Shown here one piece after another: positions 1-9,862 of a stretch of 64,000 nt of DNA. How positions within the stretch are numbered: the stretch's first letter is position 1; every line of letters starts with the position of its first letter. This stretch comes from Euphorbia lathyris. Taxonomy: Eukaryota > Streptophyta > Magnoliopsida > Malpighiales > Euphorbiaceae. The notes beneath the pieces are model-generated. The model was not told the origin of the DNA and did no database searches. It saw only the letters and a list, made by a program, of their open reading frames with translations. Made by a program: the position numbers and the translations under genes. The DNA lies in the NCBI RefSeq assembly GCF_963576675.1, contig NC_088919.1:42492501-42556500 (forward strand). Reading direction: 5' to 3'.

Positions 1-2482
1 CGATCTCTCCGGTCGGGCTGCGCTGGAGGACTCGCCGACGAAGTAGGGCTGCTCGCGCGCTGGTGTCTGAGTCTGAGTGCCATCGAAAAAATCAGATAAG
101 TGGGCACTCCTCCAAGATCCCTCCTGCAAAAAAAACACACAATAAAACCTCCGAGCATATCATGAATAAAATGAAAAGAGGGCGGAATCACTCACCGGAA
201 CCTCCGCCTGACCAAAGACGGCCTCGACCGCCTCTCTCGAAAACACGTCCGCCACTGGATCTACCTCCATCGATGCCGTCGGGGCATCCCTCGCGCTCAG
301 TAAAGTAGACAAATAAGGCTCGCGCCCCCCGGCATGAATCCAGACCACTCTACCGACAAAATGGCGGGTCAGATCTCGACGAATAGTCGATAAGGGCAGA
401 GTCCGTACAGCAAACATGGAAACGGGAATCTCCCCCGGCGTCCAGTGAACATCACTCACTCCGGTGATGCCTCGATCTCCCAAATCCCACGCCCGCACAC
501 AAGGGCCGGTGAGCACGCACTGCTGCTCCTGGATCATCGATGCGTATGCATAATCAGGGCCGAAGTCAAGATCATCCCACCTGAACTTAATCTAAAGAAA
601 AATGCACAAGGAGAAAGTCAGAGGGACTCAAACAAAAATCTAGCTTGATTAGGCAAAATCTACCTGTCCCAGGGTCAGCGAGTCGATCCAATCCAGAAGC
701 CGTGACACTGTCCGACTCCTCTCAGCGCTGAAGTCGAAGTCCCTCCATCGGGTCATAAATGGCGGCCTCGGCACTCTCGGTCGAGGTCGAGACCGGCTAG
801 GAAGGATGTGTCTCTCGTATGCCCACACCTGCGGTAAAAATAAGGACTAGGAGTGTGAAAAAGGCGAAAAAGATAAGACGGATAAGTCAAGAAGGCGCCA
901 CGTACCAACAGGGCAAAGGTATAACCGCCGAAGTCCTTGCGCTTCCGGCAAGTCAGATCCAAGAATTTGTAAAGAAAGGCTAAGCCTGCCCCTGCCCAAT
1001 CATAAGAAGCCGCTGCATCCAGATCGCTAAGTGCCTGAATGAGACCTGCGTGTACCTTCCCGCCCTTCGTGCGGAAAATCATCTCACTCAGAGCATATAC
1101 TAAGAAACTACGAACCGCCAGGTCGGTAGCGTCAGTCTCGCAGAAATCACGTCTACTCAAGAGGCTCGCGGTAGAGACAAACTTCACCGGAGTAGACTTG
1201 GCGTATAGACGAACTCCCGGTCCAATCAAGGCGGCAAGCCTAGCAGGGTCGACCCGTGGTCGCATCATACCAAAGTGGAAAGGGACGGGAGTGTTGCTCC
1301 CTCGCAATCCTATCAACAGCAAAAAATCTCGAGGCGAGATGGTCATCTCCCTAAAGGAAAGGTGGAAGGTGTGGGTCGAGTCAACCCACCGCTCGCATAA
1401 GGCCCGTAGGCCAAAAGGATCACACACCCCGTTGGTGCGGGGCAGCGCTGTAATAAAGGGCTCGAAGCCCAACTCGCGCACGCGGGCTCTCGCCGCAGCA
1501 CCTAGCCTATCATACCATGAGAGAACCTCGGCGGTGGTCCCCGAAATCTCAATGAACTAAAAAGGAACAAGACAAGAAAATTTAAATACAGCTCCTAAAG
1601 CAGGCAATTGAAAAGAACGCGTTAAGACTAGGTATTCTTCCATTATCTAACCTAGAGACATCCGGTCAGTTAGGACCAATTTTCGGTAAAAATCTCTCCT
1701 GTAGGGTCATTCACGTAAGGTTTAGTCAATTCTTTAATCCACCATCGTCTGCAGTAACGAGGAGCGTAGATTAGGTTTTACTATTCACGTTCTACTATTC
1801 ACGTGCATTAGCTAAGTTTTTACTATTCACGTTATCACTATTCACGTCGTTTTCACTATTCACGTGCATTAGCTAAGTTTTTACTATTCACGTTGTCACT
1901 ATTCACGTTCTACTATTCACGTGCATTAGCTAAGTTTTTACTATTCACGTTGTCACTATTCACGTGCACTATTCACGTTCTACTATTCACGTGCATTAGC
2001 TAAGTTTTTACTATTCACGTTGTCACTATTCACGTGCACTATTCACGTTCTACTATGCACGTGCATTAGCTAAGTTTTTACTATTGACGTTGTCACTATT
2101 CACGTTTTACTATTCACGTGCACTATTCACGTTTTTACTATTCACATCGTTTTTACTGTTAACATGCATAAATTCGTAGTGTACTATTCACATGCATATA
2201 GCGCGCATTCTTACAAAAACAAACAAGTGTTACGTGTAAATAAAGGAATTCACGTTTTCTAGCTAAAGTCTTCTAAGACAGTCTAAGAGTTAGCATGCAA
2301 ATCATGTTCGTATAGGAGTGCTAAAGCCTAGAGTTCAAATCAAATAAAAGTGAGAAACCACTTACCTCATTGCAGCGTGTCCTGCTCAAGTGTGTCGTAG
2401 GGTCGTGGAAGGTATCCACTCTATCCAGGTTCACATAAACCTCGTCCATGCCTCTGGTGCCATCCCATTCGTCTAAATCCAT
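1..2482 (-). CDS. PMD (plant mobile domain) gene of Tat-1, partial, six-exon plan
   Basis: The gene encodes a plant mobile domain protein (aminotransferase-like family, related to Arabidopsis MAIN/MAIL1). Exons on the - strand are 2366-2482, 906-1556, 664-828, 196-591 and 1-123 (runs off the window). Each junction has GT and AG ends and each complete exon (117, 651, 165, 396 nt) is a multiple of three. The PMD signature is in exon 2: ALCERWVDSTHTFHL, then EMTISPRDFLLLIGLRG, and further on FLYKFLDLTCRKRKDFGGY; exon 3 continues with VWAYER. No stop or frameshift is seen in the visible exons, unlike the other two copies. The start ATG at 2482 is about 80 nt below a TATA box. It is antisense to the retrotransposon. 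PMD proteins are known in gene silencing and as domains in transposons; the role of this one is unknown. Confidence 0.85.
1779..2195. repeat. ACGTGAATAGT-type repeat array in PMD intron 1 (Tat-1)
   Basis: Many copies of CTATTCACGT (ACGTGAATAG on the PMD strand) lie in loosely ordered higher units with GCATTAGCTAAGT between them. Several make CACGTG palindromes. The array lies wholly inside intron 1 of the PMD gene. Similar arrays occur at the same place in the other two PMD copies. Confidence 0.9.
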
Positions 2483-2569
2483 CCCGAGAATAATCCAAAT
2501 TGAAGTCTAGTGAGAGAAAGAGGAGAGAGAGGGTGTGAGGTTGAAATGAAACCCCACCACCTTATATAG
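2483..2569 (-). promoter_or_regulatory. Core promoter and leader of the Tat-1 PMD gene
   Basis: CTATATAAG (complement of 2561-2569) is followed by a pyrimidine-rich stretch (complement of about 2507-2535) and then the ATG at 2482. The same order and spacing occur in front of the PMD genes at 18988 and 41450. The upstream part to about 2880 is unique sequence with no gene, also conserved at the other two copies. Confidence 0.7.
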
Positions 2570-2911
2570 GAAAAGGGAATGGCATTCCCATAAATAGTGA
2601 AAAAGTACGATTTGACATAAAGGTAAAAAGTAAATAATTAATTACCAGGTGCATAGACCTCCGATTTGCAGTCCGTTTCAGCCTGCATTTCTCCCAGACA
2701 GTGACTAACATTGTCAAAAGAACAATTCCAGACAACAGCTAATTTTTACAGAACAGTGACACCAGTCAAAATACAGACGACAGTCAATAGAAAAACAATT
2801 AGTAGTCTATTTCATTTCGGACTCAGACGTGTGCCCATCGAATCGTCGAGATGATAGCTCTAGTGAGAAAATACAGACAACCGTGTGGTAAGAAAATCCA
2901 GAAACAGAACC

Positions 2912-4122
2912 CGCTTTTGAGCCATTTGACTCACGGTCGCAGACCGAAGTTGCTTTTGAGCCATTTGACTCTCGGTCGCAGACCGGAGTTGCTTTTGAGC
3001 CATTTGACTCTCGATCGCAGACCGGAGTTGCTTTTGAGCCATTTGACTCTCGGTCGCGGACCGTAATTGCTTTTGAGCCATTTGACTCTCGGTCGCAGAC
3101 CGGAGTTGCTTTTGAGCCATTTGACTCTCGGTCGCAGATCGGAGTTGCTTTTGAGCCATTTGACTCTCGGTCGTAGGCCGGAGTTGCTTGTTAGCCATTT
3201 GACTCACGGTCGCAGACCGGAGTTGCTTTTGAGCCATTTGACTCTCGGTCGCGGACCGAAGTTGCTTTTGAGCCATTTGACTCTCGGTCGTGGACCGAAA
3301 TTGCTTTTGAGCCATCTGACTCACGGTCGTTGACCGGAGTTGCTTTTGAGCCATCTGACTCACGGTCGTTGACCGGAGTTGCTTTTGAGCCATCTGACTC
3401 ACGGTCGTTGACCGGAGTTGCTTTTTAGCCATCTTCACCGCAATTTTGAAATAGGGTAGCTGTTTAGCCATTATCCCCGTAATCTTGAAATAGGGTAGCT
3501 GTTTAGCCATTATCCCCGCGATCTTGAAATAGGGTAGCTGTTTAGCCATTATCCTCGCAACCTTGAAACCAGGGTAGCTGTTTAGCCATCATCCCCGCAG
3601 TCGTAAACCAGGGTAGCTGTTTAGCCATCATCCCCGTGATCTTGAAATAGGGTAGCTATTTAGCCATTATCCCCGTGATCTTGAAATAGGATAGCTGTTT
3701 AGCCATTATCCCCGCAATCTTGAAATAGGGTAGCTGTTTAGCCATTATCCCCGTAATCTTGAAATAGGGTAGCTGTTTAGCCATTATCCCCGTGATCTTG
3801 AAATAGGGTAGCTGTTTAGCCATTATCCCCGCAACCTTGAAACCAGGGTAGCTGTTTAGCCATCATCCCCGCAGTCGTAAACCAGGGTAGCTGTTTAGCC
3901 ATCATCCCCGCGATCTTGAAATAGGGTAGCTTTTTAGCCATTATCCCCGCGATCTTGAAATAGGATAGCTGTTTAGCCATTATCCCAGCAGTCGTAAATT
4001 AGGGTAGCTATTTAGCCATTATCCCCGCAATCTTGAAATAGGGTAGCTGTTTAGCCATTATCCCCGCGGTCGTAAACTAGGGTAGCTATTTAGCCATTAT
4101 CCCTGAGGTCGTGAACTAGGGT
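2912..4122. repeat. 39-bp tandem array, two subtypes (Tat-1 3' region)
   Basis: The period is 39 bp. Subtype 1 (about 2912-3430) contains GAGCCATTTGACTCTCGGTC and a small palindrome CGGTC-N3-GACCG. Subtype 2 (about 3430-4122) has TAGCCATTATCCCCG and AAATAGGGTAGCTG. On the - strand subtype 1 is an open frame repeating a 13-residue unit MAQKQLRSATESQ (2860-3549). Because 39 is a multiple of three, the frame may be open by chance. Tat/Ogre elements are known for variable tandem repeats just before the 3' LTR. Confidence 0.9.
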
Positions 4123-4293
4123 GCAGCCCGAAGCAGAGTCTGATGCAGTCAGAGAGCAACGCCGGAGCGCGCAGCGCAAAGGTCAGGTATGTTTCCTCCT
4201 ACTCGTTACGTGTCTTTTACTTTTATATGTTTTACATTGCATGTGTTACGTTAGCAAAAACGTTTTCGAACCACACACATCACTGTCAAAATA

Positions 4294-4309
4294 GAAAAGT
4301 AGGGGCAAC
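4294..4309 (+). other. Polypurine tract of Tat-1
   Basis: GAAAAGTAGGGGCAAC lies directly before the LTR. The same tract precedes the 3' LTR of Tat-3 (complement of 17794-17809) and of Tat-2 (42756-42771). It would prime plus-strand DNA synthesis. Confidence 0.75.
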
Positions 4310-4789
4310 TATAGACACCGAGTCGGAGGACCTGTGATGAAAACCTGAAATAAGACGGTCGAAGCGATTGATTCCGGAAGTTTTGAAAAATATATAGAGA
4401 ATAATAAGCTGAGGAAAATTAACGGCACGGCGCGGACACACAACGGCATCCCGCACGCGGACGACGATGGTCGAACGCCCGCTTGACGGCTCGAGACGTG
4501 CGCGCGGCGTCCGTCGGACGCACCGCGAGTGGCACGCTGTCGACGCCCGAGCAATGCCTAGGACCGCTGGCGGTGCGTGCCCTCGTGGGCCGTTGAGCAC
4601 ACGTGCCTGGCAGCGCGGAGCGCGCGTTCGGCGGCCGCGACGTGCGAGCGTCTAGCTGCACAGAACGCGCGCTCGGTGGCCACGGAGTGCACGCGTCCGA
4701 CGGCGCGGGGCACGCCCCGAGGGTCGCCGAGCGGGCACCCAACCGCGTCGGTCGAACGCCCAACGCATCGGGCGGACGCCCGACGAGGG

Positions 4790-4965
4790 TTGGGCGCGGG
4801 CGCCCAACCTCGCGTTGGGCGCTCGCCCAACGCCGTTGGGCGGCCGCCCAACGCCGTTGGGCGGCCGCCCAACTCATGTTGGGCGGTAGCCCAACACTAG
4901 GTTGGGCGACCGCCCAACCACAATGGGCGACGCCCAAATTTTTTTGGGCGTCGCCCATTGTTCCG
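4790..4965. repeat. Cluster of GTTGGGCG-N-CGCCCAAC palindromes in LTR A U3
   Basis: About eight short palindromes of the form TTGGGCG-N(2-4)-CGCCCAA follow one another just upstream of the LTR TATA box. They are very rich in CpG. Equivalent clusters occur at 17100-17345 (LTR B), 34228-34490 (LTR C) and 43010-43205 (LTR D), with different numbers and spacers. Confidence 0.85.
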
Positions 4966-4977
4966 GGATCCGTTTCC

Positions 4978-4986
4978 CTATATAAG
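4978..4986 (+). promoter_or_regulatory. LTR A TATA box
   Basis: CTATATAAG sits at the end of the U3 palindrome cluster, at the expected place for the promoter of element RNA. Equivalents are TATAAAAAG in LTR B (complement of 17074-17082), LTR C (complement of 34201-34209) and LTR D (43227-43235). Confidence 0.7.
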
Positions 4987-5681
4987 GGCACGGATCCCAA
5001 GGTGAAAAAAAGAGAGGAGGAGGGGCCTTCTTTTTTGGAAGAGGAAAACTTTCTCACTCTAAACATTTTTAGAGAGAGAGAGTGGATTTTTTTGAGAAAA
5101 ATATTTTTTTTTCTCAAAAATTCCAAATTTCCTAAGTTCAATTTTTACTAAATTTTCATTAAAAAACGGAAGCTCGCGGTTCGTGGAATCAATCGGCTTC
5201 GACTGTCAGATACCGAATTAAAGGTATTATCCGAGGACTAGACTCTTTATTTAATTTATTTCTCTCCTTCCATTTATTCTTTTTTATGTTATAGTTTTTT
5301 ATTCCTTTAGTCATTTATTTATTTTGTCACGTTTTATTTAGTTAGCATATTTATTTAATTTTCGTTTCGTGTTAAATAAAATTCGGTTTTGTTTTAAAAT
5401 AAAAACCTCGTTTTGACATCCCAATACGAACCGGGATCCGATAAAAAGGTAGTTCGGGTGTCGAAAACGTTGTAATTATAAGTTTTTTAATTTAAAAGAA
5501 ATTTCCAAATAATGTTTTAAAATAAAAACATCGTTTTAGGAACTTCTGTTTTCGACTATGATCCATTTTCGGTAGTTCGGAAGTCCAAAACGATTGAATT
5601 AGATTTAATTTAAGGCTTTTGAACAAATCTGGAAAATATTGGAGTGCTGCTGTAATTTGCCAATTCTGTCACTAAAGGCTG

Positions 5682-5708
5682 TTTACCGACGGATTTTCCG
5701 TCGGTAAA
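5682..5708. other. Perfect 12-bp hairpin in LTR A
   Basis: Arms TTTACCGACGGA and TCCGTCGGTAAA are separated by three bases. The hairpin is also in LTR B (16376-16402), LTR C (33504-33530) and, with paired base changes and longer arms, LTR D (43889-43921). Confidence 0.85.
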
Positions 5709-6520
5709 TCTGCCAAAATGTAAAAAATGCCATTTCAGTCCCTTTTTCTTAACTTTTAGACTTTTAATCCTTAGTATATATATATATATATATGATTATG
5801 TAATACATGTTTTTCAACTTATTTTAGAACTTTAGTATATATATCTATTTTAGAATATTTGTATATCTCTTTTTATTCTATTTTGTAATATAAGTATAAA
5901 TATATATATATGTATTTCCCTTTTTTATTAATTTAGGTTATATTTAAATATTAGTTACTTGATATTTTGAGAAATAATGAATAGACATTAGCATATGGTA
6001 TTTTTGATATTTAAACTATATTAATTATGTATATATATGTATAGTTTTTTTTAGAATTTTTGGGTTATTTTAGTGATTATTGAGTTAAATTATTTTTAGA
6101 TAAGTATTACTTTCTTAGTTATAGGATTTACTTATTATTTTCACATTTCAAAGTATAAGATATATTGTGTTTATTATCTTCATATACATATAGTGATTTT
6201 TGGTTAAATCTTATTTTCTTATCTTCCTTTTTGATTTAAATGTATACATATATATATATGGTCTAAAACCATTTTCTTTATTCTTTTGGCCCATTCATGG
6301 GTCCATGTTTCAAAAGGGCTTCATTTGAGTGTAAATGTTAGTTTATTGTAATTATAATAGTTAAAGAGTCCATTAAAGTAAGTGGGGAAAATAAATCACC
6401 AAAAAGAGAGTTTTCAATTGAATTATTTAAACTAATGTTTTTTTTAGATTTGTAATGTAAATAAATGGAGTCATTCTTGTTAATATTTCAAATCATCTTC
6501 AAAATACCAAGTTTTAAAAC

Positions 6521-6782
6521 CCTAATCCGTTCCAAAGGCGGATTAAAGGATCATTGTAATTAAAATCGTTTTCTTTGCGAATAATAGAGTTTTAAACCAT
6601 TTTCTTAAAGAATTTGTACAAAATAAAATTGACTTGTATGTTTAACCATGTTTTCTCATTAAAAGGTTTTTTTATCTCAAACGTTTTCAAATACTCGAGT
6701 CGTTCCAACGGCGATTCAGGTAAACTTCATCAAACAGGGTTTTAAAACGCACCTGAATCGTTCCAACGGCGATTAAGGTGCG
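6521..6782. other. Three stem-loops sharing loop TTCCAACGG (LTR A)
   Basis: Inverted repeats at about 6521-6549, 6692-6720 and 6748-6782 each enclose TTCCAACGG or a close variant (TTCCAAAGG in the first). The third has arms CGCACCT-AATCG and CGATT-AGGTGCG. All four Tat LTRs keep the three in the same order (D: 44619-44647, 44793-44820, 44854-44888). They lie downstream of the TATA box and so would be in the RNA leader. Confidence 0.8.
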
Positions 6783-7346
6783 AACCATGTAAATAAATCC
6801 GTTTTTGGGAAATAAGTTAGTGTAGAATAAACACACGATATAATATTTAATACGGTTGTAAATAAATCATTTCTTTCTTCCCCCTCTCTGTGTATGTATA
6901 AACATAAATGGGTGATTCTTTACTGATGTGGCTTTTCAATATCATATGCTCAAAACGGTTTCTAAAAAGAGAAAGAAAAGGGTTTCAAATGAATTTTAAA
7001 CTTAAAGAAGTATACGATTAGTCCGTTATCGCCTAACATGCTGAGTAGGAGGCCGGTGGTTCATAACCGGGCGATGTCGGGGTGCCTAGTAGCCTTTCTC
7101 CGGAAAGAAGCTAGCCTTCTCGGCTCGTACCTAAGTTTCCCGAACCCACACCGGTCTCCCGCAAGGGATCGGTGTTCATTTTCCCATTCGTGGGTGGCGA
7201 CTCTTCCATATCTCCGAGCTCCGGTCCTGCCGAGCAGCTTGATTCCACGATTGGTTGCTTTCGGCGCCAATCACCGCTTACGTCGCCATGAGGTTGTCCA
7301 CCCCCCGGTCCGCCCGGGAGATTAGGTCGCGGCACCTCGTCTAACA

Positions 7347-8300
7347 CGCGTCTCGGGCCTCGTTTTGACCTATTTTCGTGTCCTTGTTAGTGTAGGAAGA
7401 CGTGGGGCCGAACGTGGCTTCGTGGGGGCGGAATTGGTCTTTTTGACCAATTCCCGCAGGGCTGCTCGCGACGAGCAGCCCCCTGCTCGCCGAGCAGGCG
7501 CCTGCCGGCCTGCTCGCCGAGCAGGCGCCTGGTGGCCTGCTTGGCGAGCAGGCTCCTGCTCGGCGAGCAGAAATGGCCCACGGGGCCCTGCTCGCCGAGT
7601 GTTTTCGCTCGGGGCGTGCTCGAATCTCACCGAGTGTCCTCTAAGTCCCTTTTTCGCCCGAACTTACACCTGCACACGTACAAAAACTCCGGAAAACATT
7701 AGTCCAAAAGCCAAATTGATCCGTCAATCGCTTATTTTGAGCAAACGCTTCGCTTGGTGCGACTTTTGACGGACCAATCAGCTTCAAAAGATAACGGAAT
7801 CCTAACATGCATGCTATTTCGACCGTATTTGCCTAAATTGATCACAAAACGAGCCTAAACGACGAAAAGTAAATAGAACGTTTCCAATTCCTAATTAACT
7901 CACACAAAAGCATTTAAATGCGAGAATTACTCGCTTATTAACCAAATAACTCTAAAACCCGTCCTAAAACCGTACCCAAAGATAGGGGTTTTTGACCCCT
8001 ATCAGATATCTTAGTCACTAAACGTTGATACGTCAAAAACGAACTGTATTGTCTGATGGATGATTTACTTTTTCCGCAATAATCGACGGCATCATGCGTC
8101 CCCTGGACCGCAATGTGAGCCCCAAACCAAAATCCTAGGAAAGAGACTTGGACCGTCGAGTGTGTGGAGGAATAAGGGTAGAAGAGAGATGTTGTGATAC
8201 GTGTAATTAGACTGACGTTTGTTCTTCTTATCTTATATATTCGTAAATAAATAAACGCACACACCACGAATCATGCATATAAAATCATGCATACATACTA
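7347..8300 (+). other. Leader of Tat-2, partly of unknown origin
   Basis: From about 8018 to 8300 the sequence matches the leader of Tat-3 (complement of 29923-30210). Left of 8018 the two leaders differ completely. The unmatched 670 bp holds a GC-rich cluster of CTGCTCG-N-CGAGCAG palindromes (about 7460-7605) and a hairpin at 7981-8003 with arms GATAGGGGT and ACCCCTATC. No primer-binding site follows LTR A. I see no gene here. Confidence 0.6.
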
Positions 8301-9862
8301 ATGGATGCCGTTCGCGCAGACTTCATCATTAAGCGGTTGTGGTTTCGCGAGAGTAACCGGCTAGTTAGGCAGTTTGATCAGCTACAGATTGACAGTTCCG
8401 AATCGGCAGTTGTGGCTTTTGAATCATCTTCGTCCGAGTATACTCAGTCTTTTGCCAGTATGTCTGCGATCGACGAAAAGGTGTCCGAATTGGAAAACTC
8501 TGTGAACAACATTAATGATCAGTTGGCCGCAATTTTGCCCCAGCTAGCTGAGCTGGCATTGAAGGATAACAAGAGTGGTAGTAAGCGCGCTGAGAATGAG
8601 GTAAACACTAGTCCCCGCTTTGGGAACGAGGATGACTATCAGGATTACATCCAGAAACAACTTGAGAAGGAGAAAGCTAAGGAAGAGGAATGGAAGCAGC
8701 ACATTACTCAGGAGGTGCAGGATCTGCGTGGGGGAAGCTCCGGAAGTCAGGACTTTTATAATTTAAAGAATTATTTGTCGGCAACTGCTTTGCCTTTGAA
8801 ATTCCGGCTCCCCGACATGAAGAAGTTCGATGGAACTGGGGATCCCACTGCCCACATGAATCAGTATGTTGCTGTGATGAAACACACAATCTTAACCGAG
8901 GAACAAGTTCTTGGACTGTTCAATACTTACCTGGAGGGGGCTGCCCTCGTGTGGTTTCATGCGTTGCCATTGGTGATGAAGAGAGATTGGAAAGAGTTGG
9001 CGAAGTCATTCATCGCTCAATATAGTTTCAACACTATGCTTGAGGTTACGCTGAAAGAGCTGGAGAGCACTAAGCAGCAAATTGGTGAGTCTTTGTCCAA
9101 TTTTGTAAGGAGGTGGAGAGCCAAGGCGGCAGTTATGAAGCAGAAGCCGCTTGAGCAGGATCAGATCCGAATGGTAATTGGCAACACCTTGCCGTATATT
9201 AAGAATGAGCTGCGGTATATGCCCTTTACCGATTTCAACCAAATGTATAGTTGCGCCTTGACAGTTGAAGGGGATGGTGAGTCGAAGAAAGCTTATACCA
9301 AGTGGATGAAGTCGGGATATAGTGCCGGAGGGCCAAGCGCGAGTACAGAATCTGCTGCGGTGAAAGTGCTTGAACTTAATGCTATCGAGAAAAGGCAGTT
9401 TGCCAAGTTTGATCAGACCTACGCAAAAGTTTTTGAACGATTGCAGAAAAAGGGATTGTTGAAAGCCCTCACTCCTTACAACAAAGCACCACCTACTCCA
9501 CAGATACAAGCTAGGAGGTACTGCGAGTTCCACAGTAATTATGGGCACAACATTGAGAACTGTGAGAGGTTGAAGCACGAGATCCAAGATTTGATTGAGG
9601 AGAAGAAAATAGCTGATCCTTCATCAGTGAACCCTTCCACCAGGCGTAATCCATTGCCTAATCATAGGGTGAGCATGATCGGGTCTAGGCTCGAAGAGAG
9701 TTGGGTTATGGAATCCTTCGGGGAAAACGAAGAGGAGTTGTTGGACTCCGATGAGCAAAGTAATGTGGGAAATGGTTTGTATGTGTCCTTTATGGGAGAG
9801 GAGCAGGAGGATGAACCGATGGATGAAGGAATAGACGCCGGAGCACTGTATGATGAAGATAG
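8301..9862 (+). pseudogene. gag: Tat-2 gag, first part (capsid module 1 and zinc knuckle)
   Basis: This is the N-terminal part of the Gag polyprotein (structural core of the virus-like particle). A coiled-coil-like stretch lies at residues about 55-80. Capsid module 1 starts at residue 173 (KKFDGTGDPTAHMNQY) and has WFHALP and a second lobe to about residue 330. A zinc-knuckle-like C-X2-H-X4-H-X4-C lies at residues 408-421. The reading frame is open to residue 520, where a solo LTR is inserted; the last 19 residues of the open frame come from that LTR. The start matches the start of the Tat-3 copy (29922). The gene continues at 11943. Confidence 0.85.

Larger units (their letters stand above)
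1..7346 (+). mobile_element. Tat-1: 3' part of a Tat-lineage Ty3/gypsy element
   Basis: This is the right-hand part of an LTR retrotransposon reading on the + strand; its gag-pol and 5' LTR lie left of the window. The order seen is antisense PMD gene, 39-bp tandem repeats, polypurine tract and a 3.04 kb 3' LTR. The complete Tat-3 element in this window has the same order between its integrase and its 3' LTR, and that is the basis for the assignment. No primer-binding site follows the LTR, so this LTR is a 3' LTR. CGCGT at 7347-7351 would be the right copy of the target duplication, but the left copy cannot be seen. Confidence 0.85.
4310..7346 (+). repeat. LTR A (3' LTR of Tat-1), 3037 bp
   Basis: It begins TATAGACACC, where the intact Tat-3 LTRs begin TGTAGACACC, and ends CGTCTAACA. 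U3 (4310 to about 5010) is GC-rich and holds a palindrome cluster and a TATA box at 4978-4986. The middle is AT-rich, with a hairpin at 5682-5708 and three stem-loops at 6521-6782. The last ~330 bp (about 7020-7346) are almost the same in all four Tat LTRs. Open frames in this last block are by-products of that conservation and are not taken as genes. Confidence 0.92.

Noticed and set aside
2860..3549. 229-residue repeat protein MAQKQLRSATESQ as a real gene
   Set aside because: A 39-bp period keeps any frame open; the opposite strand is open too and the Tat-2 copy loses the frame. Kept as a repeat feature only.
1779..4122. CRISPR array
   Set aside because: Units are adjacent tandem repeats without unique spacers, in plant retrotransposons; no cas genes.
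4419..5151. Long GC-rich frames on both strands of LTR U3 (also 17008-17817, 34123-34879)
   Set aside because: They come from CpG-rich palindromes with few stop codons; no domain and overlapping frames on both strands.
4310..7346. LTR A as the 5' LTR of Tat-2
   Set aside because: No primer-binding site follows it, its left side has the polypurine tract and PMD region of a 3' end, and it is not close to LTR D.
7038..7347. Open frames of 60-110 residues on both strands in the LTR U5 blocks (also 14711-15032, 31851-32184, 45155-45502)
   Set aside because: They recur because the DNA block is conserved in all four LTRs; several frames are open at once and none has a domain or a start context.
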